Part shown: in pieces, positions 1 to 10,397 of the stretch
Position numbering within the stretch: position 1 is the first letter of the stretch
How the letters are laid out: each line of letters opens with the position of its first letter
Assembly: GCA_033032175.1 (NCBI GenBank)
Contig: CM065328.1
Coordinates: 8,990,690-9,054,689, forward strand
Source of the DNA: Saturnia japonica
Lineage: Eukaryota > Arthropoda > Insecta > Lepidoptera > Saturniidae
DNA length: 64,000 nt
Direction: 5' to 3'
Notes under the pieces: model-generated
The model's input: only the letters and a program-made list of their open reading frames with translations
Database searches by the model: none
Told to the model about the DNA's origin: nothing
Position numbers and translations under genes: made by a program

Positions 1-499
1 CAGTGTTCCGTGTTTTAAAAAATAAGGGTGATTTACAATACACATAGACTGCACCCCTTGATACTAAGAAAAATGTTCCTGAGACATAAACTTACATTAT
101 ACAAGACATATGTCCGTCCTATCATGACATATAAGCTGCGCTACATTCGCTCATACGTCAAAGATCAACATTAATAAATTCCAAATCCTCTAAACCCGAT
201 TCTTACGCGATCGTACTTCGACACTGCTTTGAATTACGTGAATCTGTTAGTGAAAGCTGCCGCGACTTAAACCCCAAAACCGAACATCCCCCGCGAACAA
301 CTCCGGCCGCGAATATCTTCACCGACCCCGTTTATAAGATCGAGGAAATAAACAAATACTACTCCACTGTCTCTCCAAACAAAGCGTTCTCGCACCCACG
401 CCCGCGAAACCACCGTTCCCTCCGCAGGGGATGGGCGGCTAATTTCGCTCCCGCAAACCCGTCACGTCCTCCCTCTCTTACGTCAACTCAAGCCTAGGT

Positions 500-1017
500 C
501 CGTTCCCTCGGTGTAGAACCCTTGAGTCATGCAGCCGCTCACGCGATACTGGTGACACTGCACTTGCAATCACGTAGCTACCCACACACATAATTACACA
601 CAATATGTACATACATACGTGCACACCACATAAGTACATAGATCCTGTAAGGGACCTTTTTTTCTTCTTTTTTTACGATAGTTACTTTCGATCATGTTTC
701 CAGGATACTAAATACATATACACATGTTCATTCCTTTCTCCTAGAGACAGGGAAATGTTATATGTTTGTGTTAGTTTAGCTCAAATTTTCTATAGATAGG
801 TAATTAGTCAGTTCGCGACCTTTTCACAATCGCGGTAACAGCCCAAGCCGACGTCCGGCCACTTTGGCACCTTTGTGCGTGTGTTGCTCACGCTTTCGCG
901 GCTGAATGCCTTAAGCGTTCGCCTCCAAGCCTGGTGAAGCTGTCAAAGCCATCAGTGGCTCTATTTCTTTAGGGCCACTTAGGCTAACAGTATAGTCACT
1001 GAGAAAGAAAAAAAACA
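500..1017 (+). repeat. Retroelement-like 3' tail with poly-A (left palindrome arm)
   Basis: This non-coding block ends with the motif gctaacagtatagtcact followed by an A-rich run at 1006-1017. Related blocks ending the same way occur at 23015-23265, 27997-28488, 54580-54617 and 56940-57255. A conserved end followed by an A-rich tract is what LINE 3' UTRs or SINEs look like. No coding sequence of the family is visible, so the class is inferred. The mirror copy lies at 2480-2997 on the minus strand. Confidence 0.6.
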
Positions 1018-1672
1018 ACTATAATTTTCTTTTGATTTATCGTATTCAGAGATTAGTCAGTGTATATACAGTAATATAGCGGGGTGGTAGGGATCGTGAC
1101 CATCATACACATAGTGTTAAACACATGTATGATTTTCTTTTGGTTTGTCGTGTTCCGAGGTCAGTCCGTGTATATCTATACTATTAATAATTTAGTATAG
1201 CGGACGAGTTTTTTTATTTGTTTGTTTAAACATGGTAATCTCTGGACAACGGGTAGCAGTCGGATTCGAAAAATTCTTTTTGTATATGATAGCGAGATTC
1301 ACGAAGAATAGTATAGGCTATCTGCAACTAAGCTAAACCTCTCAGCTAGCCTTAAATATTGATTTTTGTTTAAGTAAGTCGAAGTGAAAGTGTTCCCGAA
1401 CTGCTTTATCCGCATGCGCTGGCGTAATGGTTAGTGATACGTAAATATAATATTCTATAAAAATATTGTTCTTGAGTATATCTAACAAAAGTCTCCGGTA
1501 ACATATGCCTATTTCTTAATAGCATAAGCCACAATAAGGTATTTTGCGTGTTTTTATGTTGAAGATTAAAAATTATTTTGAGCTTTATTTTTAGGCTTAT
1601 TATATTAATCCTTACGAACCAAAGTTATTTCATCATAAACACAATTAAAAAATTTCGTTTTATAGTATGTAA

Positions 1673-2322
1673 CTAGCTGTGCCCCTCGGTTTCACCCGAG
1701 TTTTTATCCAACAAATACCGCGCCGCCAACGCGACGGACCCGTGTAATCATAATTGTTATCACTTCTCGCAAGTACAAATTATGTATTTTAATGTTTCAT
1801 TTTCTCCTAAACTATGTGTCCTAATTACATACTATAAAACGAAATTTTTTAATTGTCTTTATGATGAAATAACTTTGGTTCGTAAGGATTAATATAATAA
1901 GCCTAAAAATAAAGCTCAAAATAATTTTTAATCTTCAACATAAAAACACGCAAAATACCTTATTGTGGCTTATGCTATTAAGAAATAGGCATATGTTACC
2001 GGAGACTTTTGTTAGATATACTAAAGAACAATATTTTTATAGAATATTATATTTACGTATCACTAACCATTACGCCAGCGCATGCGGATAAAGCAGTTCG
2101 GGAACACTTTCACTTCGACTTACTTAAACAAAAATCAATATTTAAGGCTAGCTGAGAGGTTTAGCTTAGTTGCAGATAGCCTATACTATTCTTCGTGAAT
2201 CTCGCTATCATATACAAAAAGAATTTTTCGAATCCGACTGCTACCCGTTGTCCAGAGATTACCATGTTTAAACAAACAAATAAAAAAACTCGTCCGCTAT
2301 ACTAAATTATTAATAGTATAGA
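1673..2322 (-). mobile_element. Non-autonomous Helitron
   Basis: Read on the minus strand the element starts TCTATACTATTAATA (2322 downward) and ends CTAG at 1673. It is flanked by T at 2323 and A at 1672, the A/T insertion context expected of Helitrons. Eleven bases inside the CTAG end lies the hairpin CTCGG-GTGAAA-CCGAG (about 1688-1703), the subterminal hairpin typical of the class. No Rep/helicase coding sequence is present. The same family recurs at 38036-38360, 43591-43866 and 58531-59165, with an isolated 3' end at 4674-4833. All but the outer 152 bp is mirrored in the left palindrome arm. Confidence 0.8.
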
Positions 2323-2479
2323 TATACACGGACTGACCTCGGAACACGACAAACCAAAAGAAAATCATACATGTGTTTAACACTATGTGTATGATGGTCA
2401 CGATCCCTACCACCCCGCTATATTACTGTATATACACTGACTAATCTCTGAATACGATAAATCAAAAGAAAATTATAGT

Positions 2480-2997
2480 TGTTTTTTTTCTTTCTCAGTG
2501 ACTATACTGTTAGCCTAAGTGGGCCTAATGAAATAGAGCCACTGATGGCTTTGACAGCTTTACCAGGCTTGGAGGCGAACGCTTAAGGCATTCAGCCGCG
2601 AAAGCGTGAGCAACACAAGCACAAAGGTGCCAAAGTGGCCGGACGTCGGCTTGGGCTGTTACCGCGATTGTGAAAAGGTCGCGAACTGACTAATTACCTA
2701 TCTATAGAAAATTTGAGCTAAACTAACACAAACATATAACATTTCCCTGTCTCTAGGAGAAAGGAATGAACATGTGTATATGTATTTAGTATCCTGGAAA
2801 CATGATCGAAAGTAACTATCGTAAAAAAAGAAGAAAAAAAGGTCCCTTACAGGATCTATGTACTTTTGTGGTGTGCACGTATGTATGTACATATTGTGTG
2901 TAATTATGTGTGTGGGTAGCTACGTGATTGCAAGTGCAGTGTCACCAGTATCGCGTGAGCGGCTGCATGACTCAAGGGTTCTACACCGAGGGAACGG
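2480..2997 (-). repeat. Retroelement-like 3' tail (mirror copy in right arm)
   Basis: This is the reverse-complement partner of the block at 500-1017, including the T-rich run (2480-2491) that corresponds to its poly-A tail. It is present because the palindrome duplicates the whole region, not through a second insertion. Confidence 0.7.
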
Positions 2998-3496
2998 ACC
3001 TAGGCTTGAGTTGACGTAAGAGAGGGAGGACGTGACGGGTTTGCGGGAGCGAAATTAGCCGCCCATCCCCTGCGGAGGGAACGGTGGTTTCGCGGGCGTG
3101 GGTGCGAGAACGCTTTGTTTGGAGAGACAGTGGAGTAGTATTTGTTTATTTCCTCGATCTTATAAACGGGGTCGGTGAAGATATTCGCGGCCGGAGTTGT
3201 TCGCGGGGGATGTTCGGTTTTGGGGTTTAAGTCGCGGCAGCTTTCACTAACAGATTCACGTAATTCAAAGCAGTGTCGAAGTACGATCGCGTAAGAATCG
3301 GGTTTAGAGGATTTGGAATTTATTAATGTTGATCTTTGACGTATGAGCGAATGTAGCGCAGCTTATATGTCATGATAGGACGGACATATGTCTTGTATAA
3401 TGTAAGTTTATGTCTCAGGAACATTTTTCTTAGTATCAAGGGGTGCAGTCTATGTGTATTGTAAATCACCCTTATTTTTTAAAACACGGAACACTG

Positions 3497-3781
3497 TTAT
3501 TTCTTCCTAAAAGCATAAATATGAATTTTCATATCCCTAAATTTAGAAATAGTAAGTTCTTCATACAATCTTTCATCCCCTATTTCACCTCTTAAAGTTT
3601 TATTTTCAGGACATAAGGTAAGCCAATGTCTTTCTTTAAGGTCCAATATATCTCTATATCAAAATTCATGAAATTTGGTTTGATGCGTTCTTCGTACAAA
3701 CCTTCATCGTCTATTTCAGGGCGTGAAATGCAACAGACAGGACAGACAGAGTTACTTTCGCATTTATAATATTAGTATGGA
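3497..3781 (-). mobile_element. Helitron-like 5' end fragment
   Basis: On the minus strand the segment starts TCCATACTAATATTATAAAT just inside an A/T junction at 3781/3782. It continues with GCGAAAG and CTGTCTGTC motifs shared by many lepidopteran Helitron-like repeats. Similar fragments end near 29740 and 29240. The CTAG end was not found, so the extent toward 3497 is approximate. Confidence 0.45.
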
Positions 3782-3877
3782 TTATTCATTTCATTACGCT
3801 GTCGTTCTCTATGGTGTCAGTAAATTACCCAATAGCAGAATAACGACAACAGCTTATAATAATAAATTTTTGAAATT

Positions 3878-3880
<3 letters not shown>

Positions 3881-3909
<29 letters not shown>
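3881..3909. repeat. (TC)n microsatellite
   Basis: This is an uninterrupted TC dinucleotide run of 29 bases. It lies inside a spurious 72-codon reading frame whose serine-leucine tail is only the translated repeat. Confidence 0.98.
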
Positions 3910-3911
<2 letters not shown>

Positions 3912-4673
3912 ACCTTTCTTTGTTTCTCTTTAGCATGGTAAAAATAGCAAAAGATAGATTGTTGTGGTGTCCTTTTTGTTTTCTATAATAGGGATTTTTA
4001 TATTGTTAACACAAATCTGAAAAGTGAATAAAAGACGGTAAATTTTTTGGAGAGATCGGCCTTTTAGACCTCGATTTATTGTGAATCGATACATCAGAGT
4101 TAGATTAGAATCGATCTTTTTCGGAATTAATTGCCTAGCAGCGATGCGGCACTCGAGTTGCTTGCGTGATTATATCCAACCTAGGGTGACCACTTATTAA
4201 TATGATTTATTATATAGATGTAAGGTCATCTCATATTGGAAAGTTCAAAATTCTCTGAAACTGTACATTTTGTAACTTTATGTAAACTTTCAATAATCAT
4301 AAATTTACAAACCAGTTTCAAATTTTCAGCCAATACAACTGAAGAGCTATTTCATAGCGTTTTTATCGAACAAATGTTCGACTTGATTTTTAAAATTGAT
4401 ATAACTTTTTTATTTATGAACTCATTGAAGTAAAACCAGACTAAATGTTAAGTCAACCTTACCAAAATATATTAGTTGAAACCGTTTACAAATCAGTTAA
4501 GCCGTTTCTGAGATTAGCGCGCACAAACGTTGGCAAACAGACAAACACAAAAATTCTAACAATCATTGTTTTGGGTTCTCCTGCTTTGATAGAGACCCCC
4601 AATAATAGTTTTTCTCATATATCTTCTATGTACAGACATCGATCAGTTACGTTTTTATTATATGTATAGAATA
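3910..4673. other. AT-rich DNA without recognised genes
   Basis: Frames at 4236-4433 and 4445-4669 have no recognisable domain and look like chance frames in AT-rich DNA. The part near 4480-4610 resembles the recurrent transposon motif ending in aaacagacaaacacaaaaatt. No promoter, splice pattern or RNA gene is evident. Confidence 0.5.
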
Positions 4674-4833
4674 GATATAGATTAGGACACATAGTTTAGG
4701 AGAAAATGAAACATTAAAATACATAATTTGTACTTGCGAGAAGTGATAACAATTATGATTACACGGGTCCGTCGCGTTGGCGGCGCGGTATTTGTTGGAT
4801 AAAAACTCGGGTGAAACCGAGGGGCAAAGCTAG
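4674..4833 (+). mobile_element. Helitron 3' end (same family as the palindrome spacer)
   Basis: This 160-bp block matches the palindrome spacer and Helitron end at 1673-1824, in the opposite orientation. It has the hairpin CTCGG...CCGAG (4806-4821) and ends GCTAG at 4833 before T, the expected Helitron terminus. The 5' part of the element is not recognised upstream. Confidence 0.75.
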
Positions 4834-5120
4834 TAATAAATAATAATTAGGTGATCCACGTATGTGAAGCCGTGAGCACAGCTAATATTAAATAATCGAC
4901 TAGCCATTAATTTTGAGACCTCCTTTTCCTCCTTTCCACAACTGGCTGACGGTGTAGGAATACTCCGAAAGAGACCTGAATGCTTTGGGAAATGATTTTC
5001 CAATGTAGTAGGAAAGATACAGAGGTATTAGATTTTTTAGGCAATTGAAATTAGCAAAACACCATTTCTGAAATTCGAGAAAATACCTTTTTCTATTAAC
5101 AGGGGAGGCTTACAGGGTTA

Positions 5121-5290
5121 TCTATATTTACACTAATGTAATAAAAATGTAAAGTTTGTGAGTTTGTTTGTTTGCTACAGCTAATCTCTGAAAAGACGGA
5201 TCGGATTCAAAAAAAAAATATTTCAATGATAGAAAGCTACTTTCTTCCTAATAGTTATAGGCTATATTCAATTTTTATGAAGTTTTATTG
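5121..5290 (+). mobile_element. Helitron-like 5' fragment
   Basis: The block starts TCTATATTTACACTAATG after T at 5120 and continues with the gtttgtttgttt and ctaatctctgaa motifs shared with other Helitron-like copies in this window. The 3' end is not identified. The reading frames at 5172-5390 and 5334-5534 overlap this repeat and have no recognised domain. Confidence 0.4.
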
Positions 5291-6104
5291 CAATGAACAT
5301 ACGAGACAATTTGTAAATCAAGTCGAGAAATTATTATGGACAATGAATATGAAAGAATGGATTTTGTTCAAAGCTATATTGAAATTGTAGTTTCTTATCA
5401 ATGGCAAGAGTCCATACTGACTTTTTTGAACAAAAAAGTGGAGCTATTTTATTAAGAAGCTTAGCAAAGGCTACCTTCCGACTGGTGAGGGATTTCGCAC
5501 TGTCAAAAGATGTTGGCATCTGACTATAAAACAAAGTTTTAAACTTATAAGTTTATGAGATCAAGTAAAAATGCAGTTTCGTCAAACGTAATAAATTGCA
5601 CAAAGTCGTGACGTAAAAGGTTCAGAAGAATCAATGTCTCAGAAACGTCATAGCGAATAGTAATTCATAAAAGGCGGCTTATCGTACCTGAAAAATCGTC
5701 ACACCCTGTTCAGAATTCCAAGTCTCCGAGATATAGCGGAGATGACACTTCCAATGCAATTCTTGAAGTTTAGATTAATGCTAATATATAATACACCTAG
5801 GATATTGAGGCTGTTGCGAATACGCAACAATCATAATAACTTCATAATGTCTCGGTAATAACCATCGAGACATTTAGATTAGCTATTAGTGCCACCTTTT
5901 CCTGAGGCTCGTGGCCACTTATCTGAGATCTGTGATATCTGTGATCTATCTGAGTACCTTAACAGGGAGGTAATACTGGATGACAGAAATCAGCTTGCAC
6001 GGTGTTGACTATTATTTAGCTCAACCATTAGTCTGATGACTTAATGAATTTATTACCTATTCGTGCAATGGACTTGGTTTGCTACTCTTTATACTGGGTA
6101 TTAG
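5291..6104. other. Gene-free AT-rich interval
   Basis: No coding frame of substance, RNA gene or transposon terminus is recognised in this interval. Confidence 0.5.
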
Positions 6105-6985
6105 GATATCGCTCCCGAAAACGAAGACACCTTTGATAATGAGACAGAAAAAAAAATCGATCGTGATGAAAAAAAAATCATATTTTTACAACGTTTTATT
6201 AATATTATTCACCCTCCATCCTGTTAGTACAGCCAAATGAAACGATAATTAAACAAAAAAAAAAAACATTACTTTACTAAAAAAAACCATCAATGAAATA
6301 TAAAATCAAAAACAGCTGATGATTGGGTCAAAGGACGCGCAAACTCGCGCGGCCGCGCCGCTCCCGCATTTAGCGATCGCACAAATACTTATTTACAACA
6401 TTTGTCTAAATAACGAAATTATCTACTTTGCCACTGTGCTAGTATTTACCTAGCCACTATCATTCGAATTCACCGGTTGAATAAACTAAGTACCGGATTT
6501 GATTCCCCGCTAATGAAAAAATTACTTGAATGAAATTTTAACAAGGGTAGATTCATGCTTTTTAATACACCGTGTAATTACGTTTATTATTCTGATGTAT
6601 TCAGTTATGTACGATCTATTCAGATCAGTTCAGTACTAAGTTTAAAAAAATAATATTTAGGTATGAAACCGTTTACCAATCTAAATCCTCCGTGGCCTTA
6701 TGAGATGCGGCTCAAATTGTGCCCCATTCATTTCGAGGCAGATTTGAGCTCGGCGTTGCGTCTCCTTATGCAGTCGGGGCATCATCGTGGGGTCTTCGAC
6801 ACAGTCCGCACGTAGTTTGTCGAAAACATTGATGATCCTTTGGCGCATTTCGTTAGCACTATCACACTCACGATTAAAAACCCTTTCTTTGGCCAAGCGT
6901 GTGATCCTAGCCTGCCTATCCAGCGATCATCAAACAGCTCGGTGAGGCGCTCACGGACAAACCTTATCACACCAAGGAAAAATAT
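6105..6985 (-). mobile_element. DD41D mariner-like fragment (family II, copy 1)
   Basis: This block aligns along most of its length with 55300-56238. Both contain A-rich runs, a GC-rich patch, a tRNA-B-box-like sequence and the C-terminal part of a minus-strand transposase. Terminal inverted repeats were not found, so the limits are those of the shared homology. The transposase remnant is described separately. Confidence 0.55.
6681..6970 (-). pseudogene. Broken DD41D-type transposase C-terminus
   Basis: The minus-strand sequence encodes pieces matching the copy at 55873-56238: the FVRERLTELFDDRW segment, then ERVFNRECDSAN, then the C-terminal MMPRLHKETQRRAQICLEMN. Compared with that copy, 52 bp are missing (equivalent to 56083-56134). 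The gap removes the segment holding the third catalytic Asp (WPPRSPDLTPLD) and shifts the frame. The N-terminal half is also absent. It cannot encode an active transposase. Confidence 0.8.
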
Positions 6986-7204
6986 TTTTGGAGAACCAGT
7001 CTACCTAAATTTAAAAATTCACTCACTTAATATATTTATTTCTATTTATTTGTTAGATTTTTAGTCCACTTACTATAAACAGTACTTGTTAACAATGAAA
7101 GTTTTGCACATATATCATAGGGTATTAGATTTAAAGAGGTATTTAGAGTCAAGTTATGAAGGTTATTATTATTATTTGATCTCTTACCTATATTTGTGCC
7201 TTAC

Positions 7205-7290
7205 TAAATTAAAAAAAAAAAAAAAAAAAAAAATATTAACTATTACGCCAGTGCAAGCGGATACAGCAGTTCATGAACACTCTGAGTAAT
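7205..7290 (+). repeat. Poly-A tract and short Helitron-family fragment
   Basis: There is a run of 23 A residues at 7211-7233. It is followed by attacgccagtgcaagcgg, a variant of the internal Helitron-family sequence also seen at 2070-2090 and 38161-38180. It is probably a truncated insertion. Confidence 0.5.
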
Positions 7291-7884
7291 AATATATATA
7301 AAAAAAAACAGTTAATTTAATTAATCTTACTAATATAATATATGTGAAAGTTTATATGTTTGGATGTTTATAACGCAATAACCCAAAAACGGTCAGACTT
7401 AATTGAATGAAATTTGGTACACTAATAGTTTATTTTATATATGTATGTAGGGGGGCTCGTCAATTATAGGCTCACTTTGGTTATACTTTATAATCCTTTT
7501 ATTTTATATGAAACACCTTATTAGTAACATTACACAACGTCGTTCGTCTTAATTATTACGACTTAAAATGAATCGTATCGTCTTGCAGAGTGAACTCTGA
7601 CCGATTGAATGACCTGAACACTTGTCGAATCAATATGTTCCGTTTAGAAATTTTAGAATCTTATAATAGTTCAGAAACTTAATCCTACATGTATGTACCT
7701 TTAAGTATGCTGCGTGCCGTGCCTTACCGCACGGTAATGGCTATGCATTAAAGCAGTGTGTAACTAGCCGCGTTGCGTTTCACTGGTCTCGCTCCTCTAT
7801 ATAACACTGGCGACGAAGTACCCACATTTATAAAAAAAGTCTACTTTTGGAGTTTTATCGACTTTTAATCACAACGTACAAAGC

Positions 7885-8095
7885 TGGAAGATCTTTAAAA
7901 GCCGATTATCGCAGTGGTTCATTGTAAATGAACTAGATGGCAAAGAAGGGGACATGAAGCGGCGAGCAATCCTGCTCAGCACACTCAGCGACGGTTCCTA
8001 CAAATTAGCTACGGACTTAGCACTACCAAAGGAGCTCCAGGATGTACCATATGACGATATCATCGTGCACGATAACTGCTCAAAGTTTAAAGGAC
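7885..8095 (+). pseudogene. gag N-terminal remnant of the LTR element
   Basis: In frame from about 7885 the sequence encodes a run including QWFIVNELDGKEGDMKRRA and LATDLALPKELQDVPYDDII. This has the character of the gag start in Ty3-type elements: an aromatic-rich start, then a helix-rich capsid segment. It stops resembling gag near 8070, where the integrase-like frame takes over, marking the internal deletion. Confidence 0.65.
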
Positions 8096-8467
8096 ATGAA
8101 GTTAAAACTTTTAAAATATATATTTCATTACCGAAACTCGATACACTCTGTCACTGGTTTTTCTCCATCACAATTGGTTTTTGGTCAAAAACTTAGGTTG
8201 CGCATAGATTTACTAAACCCCAAAGACACCTCGCCATCGCTTACATCGCTAGCCGAACACGTAAACGAAAAACAGTCTTTACAGTGTACATTTTACAAAG
8301 GACATAATAAAGAAGTTTTTAATTCCGGGGATACGGTTTTATATAAAAAGTATGTAAACAATAAGTTCAAATAGTTAAAGGGAACGATTGTAAAAAAACT
8401 AGGTAAAGTAATGTACAAAATCCATTCGCAAACGGAGGGGTATTGTCGTAAACATAAAAATCAAATA
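8096..8467 (+). pseudogene. Integrase C-terminal remnant of the LTR element
   Basis: The frame encodes YRNSIHSVTGFSPSQLVFG, the motif just after the integrase catalytic core in Ty3-type elements. It is followed by a VLYKKYVNN segment and a final CRKHKNQI resembling the integrase chromodomain-proximal end. A TAG at 8372 replaces an expected sense codon in NKFK*LKG. The mariner at 8468 interrupts the tail, which resumes at about 9757-9945. Confidence 0.75.
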
Positions 8468-9755
8468 TTAGGTCTTTACCTATGAAATTGCCGTTTTGTA
8501 TGAAAAAATTTAAACTAATTTTTTTCATGTATTTTTTATTTGTATTAATCGAAGTAATCACCCATGCAATCAATGCATCTTTGCCAGCGCATTGGCAGTT
8601 TATTGATGCCCTTCTTAAAGAAATCAGCTGGACGGGAGGCAACAAATTCTTCAAAGGCATTTTGTACTGCCTCTCGGGTATTGAATTTTTTTCCCGCCAA
8701 GGAGTTATCCAAATTCTGGAAAAAGTAGTAGTCTGTAGGCGCAAGGTCTGGTGAGTAGGGCGGATGATGGAGAACTTCCAACCCCAGTTCTTGCAACTTG
8801 GAGACCGTCTGCTGTGCAGTATGAGGTCGCGCATTGTCGCGCAGGAGCAGCGGAGACGAGCGATTGACTAATGCTGGTTGGAGATGTGCCAGCTTCTCCA
8901 TCATTGTGTTCAGTTCTTCACAGTACACATCTACAGTAATGATCACCCCGTTTGGTAAGAAGCTGTGATGAATCATACCAACGCTAGACCACCAAACAGT
9001 GACCATCACTTTTCTAGGGGTAAGTTTTCGTTTAGGGCATTGTTTAGGTGCTGAACCAGGATCCAACCAACTTGCTGAGCGCTTGCGGCTATCAAACTGA
9101 ATCCATTTTTCATCTCAGGTAACAATGCGGTTCAAAATTCCTTCATTTGTGTGTCTATTGAGCAGTGAAAGGCACGTCTCGACGCGTACATCGCGCTGGC
9201 GATCATTGAGTTCGTGGGGCACCCATTTGTCAAGCTATTTTACCTTACCAATTTGACGCACATGGACCGATATTGTTTTGACGCTAATGTCGAAAGCTGC
9301 TGTTAATTCAGCCGTAGATTGTGTATCATAAGCTTCCACAATCGCTTTTAATTCGTCATTGTCGACCAAAGTCTTCGGACGACCGCGAGGTTCATTTTTC
9401 AGGTCGAAATTCCTAGAACGGAAGCGAGCAAACCAATAACAGGTGGTGCGTTGGTTTGTAGTGTTAGCTCCGTAAACGTCGTTGATGTTGCGTGCCGCTT
9501 GTGCCGCGTTGCTGCCACGACGGTACTCATATTCCATAATTACTCGAATTTTTAACGTATTCATGATGACAAAAAAGATTGAAATGCGATGAAAATGTAA
9601 CACTAATCAATAAACAAATGACTACTTTTGGAAAAAGAATTCCATGTTTTTAAAATAAAATTAATTTGAAATTAGAATACTTAGCAAAACAAAAATTATT
9701 TTGATTTGAAATGGCCAGTACTGCAGAACGGCAATTTCATAGGTAAAGATATATT
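8468..9755 (-). mobile_element. DD34D mariner (cecropia-like) nested in the LTR element
   Basis: Terminal repeats are visible: the left end begins TTAGGTCTTTACCTATG at 8468, and the right end contains its complement (cataggtaaaga, 9738-9749) with a decayed outermost part. TA dinucleotides flank both ends. The terminal sequence and transposase resemble the cecropia mariner subfamily. The insertion splits the integrase tail of the surrounding LTR element, so it is younger than that element. Confidence 0.85.
8545..9603 (-). pseudogene. Mariner transposase, two nonsense codons
   Basis: One minus-strand frame runs the length of a mariner transposase (about 350 codons). It has an N-terminal helix-turn-helix region (RRGSNAAQAARNINDVYG), then DEKW with the first catalytic Asp, RDNARPHTA with the second and YSPDLAPTD with the third. 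Spacing between the second and third Asp is 34 residues, the mariner DD34D signature. All three Asp are intact. Two in-frame stops interrupt it: TAG near 9234 and TGA just before DEKW near 9120. The likely start is the Met of MEYEYRRGS near 9537. It cuts and pastes DNA at TA sites in the family; this copy is dead as assembled. Confidence 0.9.
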
Positions 9756-9756
9756 A

Positions 9757-9945
9757 TTACCTTATAAAGGTGACATGTTAACCAGGCACACGTACAATAA
9801 CCGTTACGATCACTTACAAGAGGGCATAACGTTCAATAACCGTTACGATCACTTACAAGAAGACATAGCCATGTTGAATTCTAACCAAGAGGCTCAACAA
9901 GCTGCGGGGAAGGAAACATCAACAAGCTCGCAACCTTCACCCTAA
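9757..9945 (+). pseudogene. Tail of the LTR element pol, after the mariner insertion
   Basis: The frame LLPYKGDMLTRHTYNNRYDH resumes the pol C-terminus. It contains a short tandem duplication, FNNRYDHLQE appearing twice, and ends in a Ser/Pro-rich tail. It precedes the purine tract and 3' LTR. Together with 8096-8467 it marks the integrase-end reading frame split by the mariner. Confidence 0.6.
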
Positions 9946-10397
9946 CCTACATGGAGAAGCAGCAAAAGACTATGTGATATTCCACCCGGGAACTATAAAC
10001 AATTCTTTTAATTATATTTCATATTTGTGGGGGAGAAATGTTATATATGTATGTTGCGTGCCGTGCCTTACCGCACGGTAACGGAAATGCATTAAAGCAG
10101 TGTGTAACTAGCCGCGTTGTGTTTCATTGGTCTCACTCCTCGATATAACAGTTTATGACCTAGATTGACACTTAAGATGCTAAATACTTTTATTTTCCAA
10201 TATCTTCGCAAACGAACACACGGGAACAGCTAGTATAAAATTACTATCAATTGTAACGTATTCATTGTACCACATATTTTTAAAGTTAAACTAATTGATA
10301 AGGCAGCGCGATTAGGTACATGTGACATCATTTGTTGTTGTTTTTATGAGTACTTTCATTAGCAATACGGTTATAACAATCCTAAATTGTGAATAAA

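Larger units (their letters stand above)
1..3496. repeat. Giant near-perfect inverted repeat (palindrome)
   Basis: The left arm (1-1672) is the reverse complement of the right arm (1825-3496); paired positions sum to 3497. Only scattered differences were seen, for example at 881-890 against 2607-2616, at 968-976 against 2521-2529 and at 1474 against 2023, so the arms are roughly 99% identical. The 152-bp spacer (1673-1824) is the terminal part of a Helitron. The outer edge lies at the first base of the window, so the arms may extend further upstream. No gene is recognised in the arms; mirrored 64-codon frames at 605-799 and 2698-2892 are repeat sequence, not genes. It may be a true inverted duplication or a fold-back assembly artefact at a contig edge. 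Confidence 0.95.
7690..10150 (+). mobile_element. Internally deleted Ty3/gypsy-type LTR retrotransposon
   Basis: Related direct repeats flank the element: 5' LTR about 7690-7806 and 3' LTR 10039-10150. They share the gcgtgccgtgccttaccgc block, and the 3' copy starts TGTTATAT and ends ATATAACA. The base after the 5' LTR opens a primer-binding-like sequence, tggcgacgaagt. A purine tract, gtgggggagaaa, abuts the 3' LTR. The interior is only about 2.2 kb and 1.29 kb of that is a nested mariner. What remains is a gag start joined directly to the end of the integrase, so protease, reverse transcriptase and RNase H are gone. It is non-autonomous. Confidence 0.85.
7325..10217 (+). mobile_element. Probable Helitron interrupted by an LTR element
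   Basis: A Helitron-like start, TCTTACTAATATAATATATG, lies at 7325. A Helitron-like end, gggaacagctag before T, lies at 10206-10217. Everything from about 7690 to 10150 between them is an LTR retrotransposon. The simplest reading is one short Helitron split by that insertion. The two ends have not been proven to belong to one copy. Confidence 0.35.

Noticed and set aside
605..2892. Identical 64-codon frames on both strands (605-799 and 2698-2892) as a gene pair
   Set aside because: They are the same repeat sequence mirrored by the palindrome and have no domain; their Phe run is only a translated T-rich tract.
3723..3941. 72-codon frame with an Ser-Leu repeat tail
   Set aside because: The tail is the translated (TC)n microsatellite.
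8482..8754. 90-codon plus-strand frame as a secreted protein
   Set aside because: It is the reverse strand of the mariner transposase and its end.
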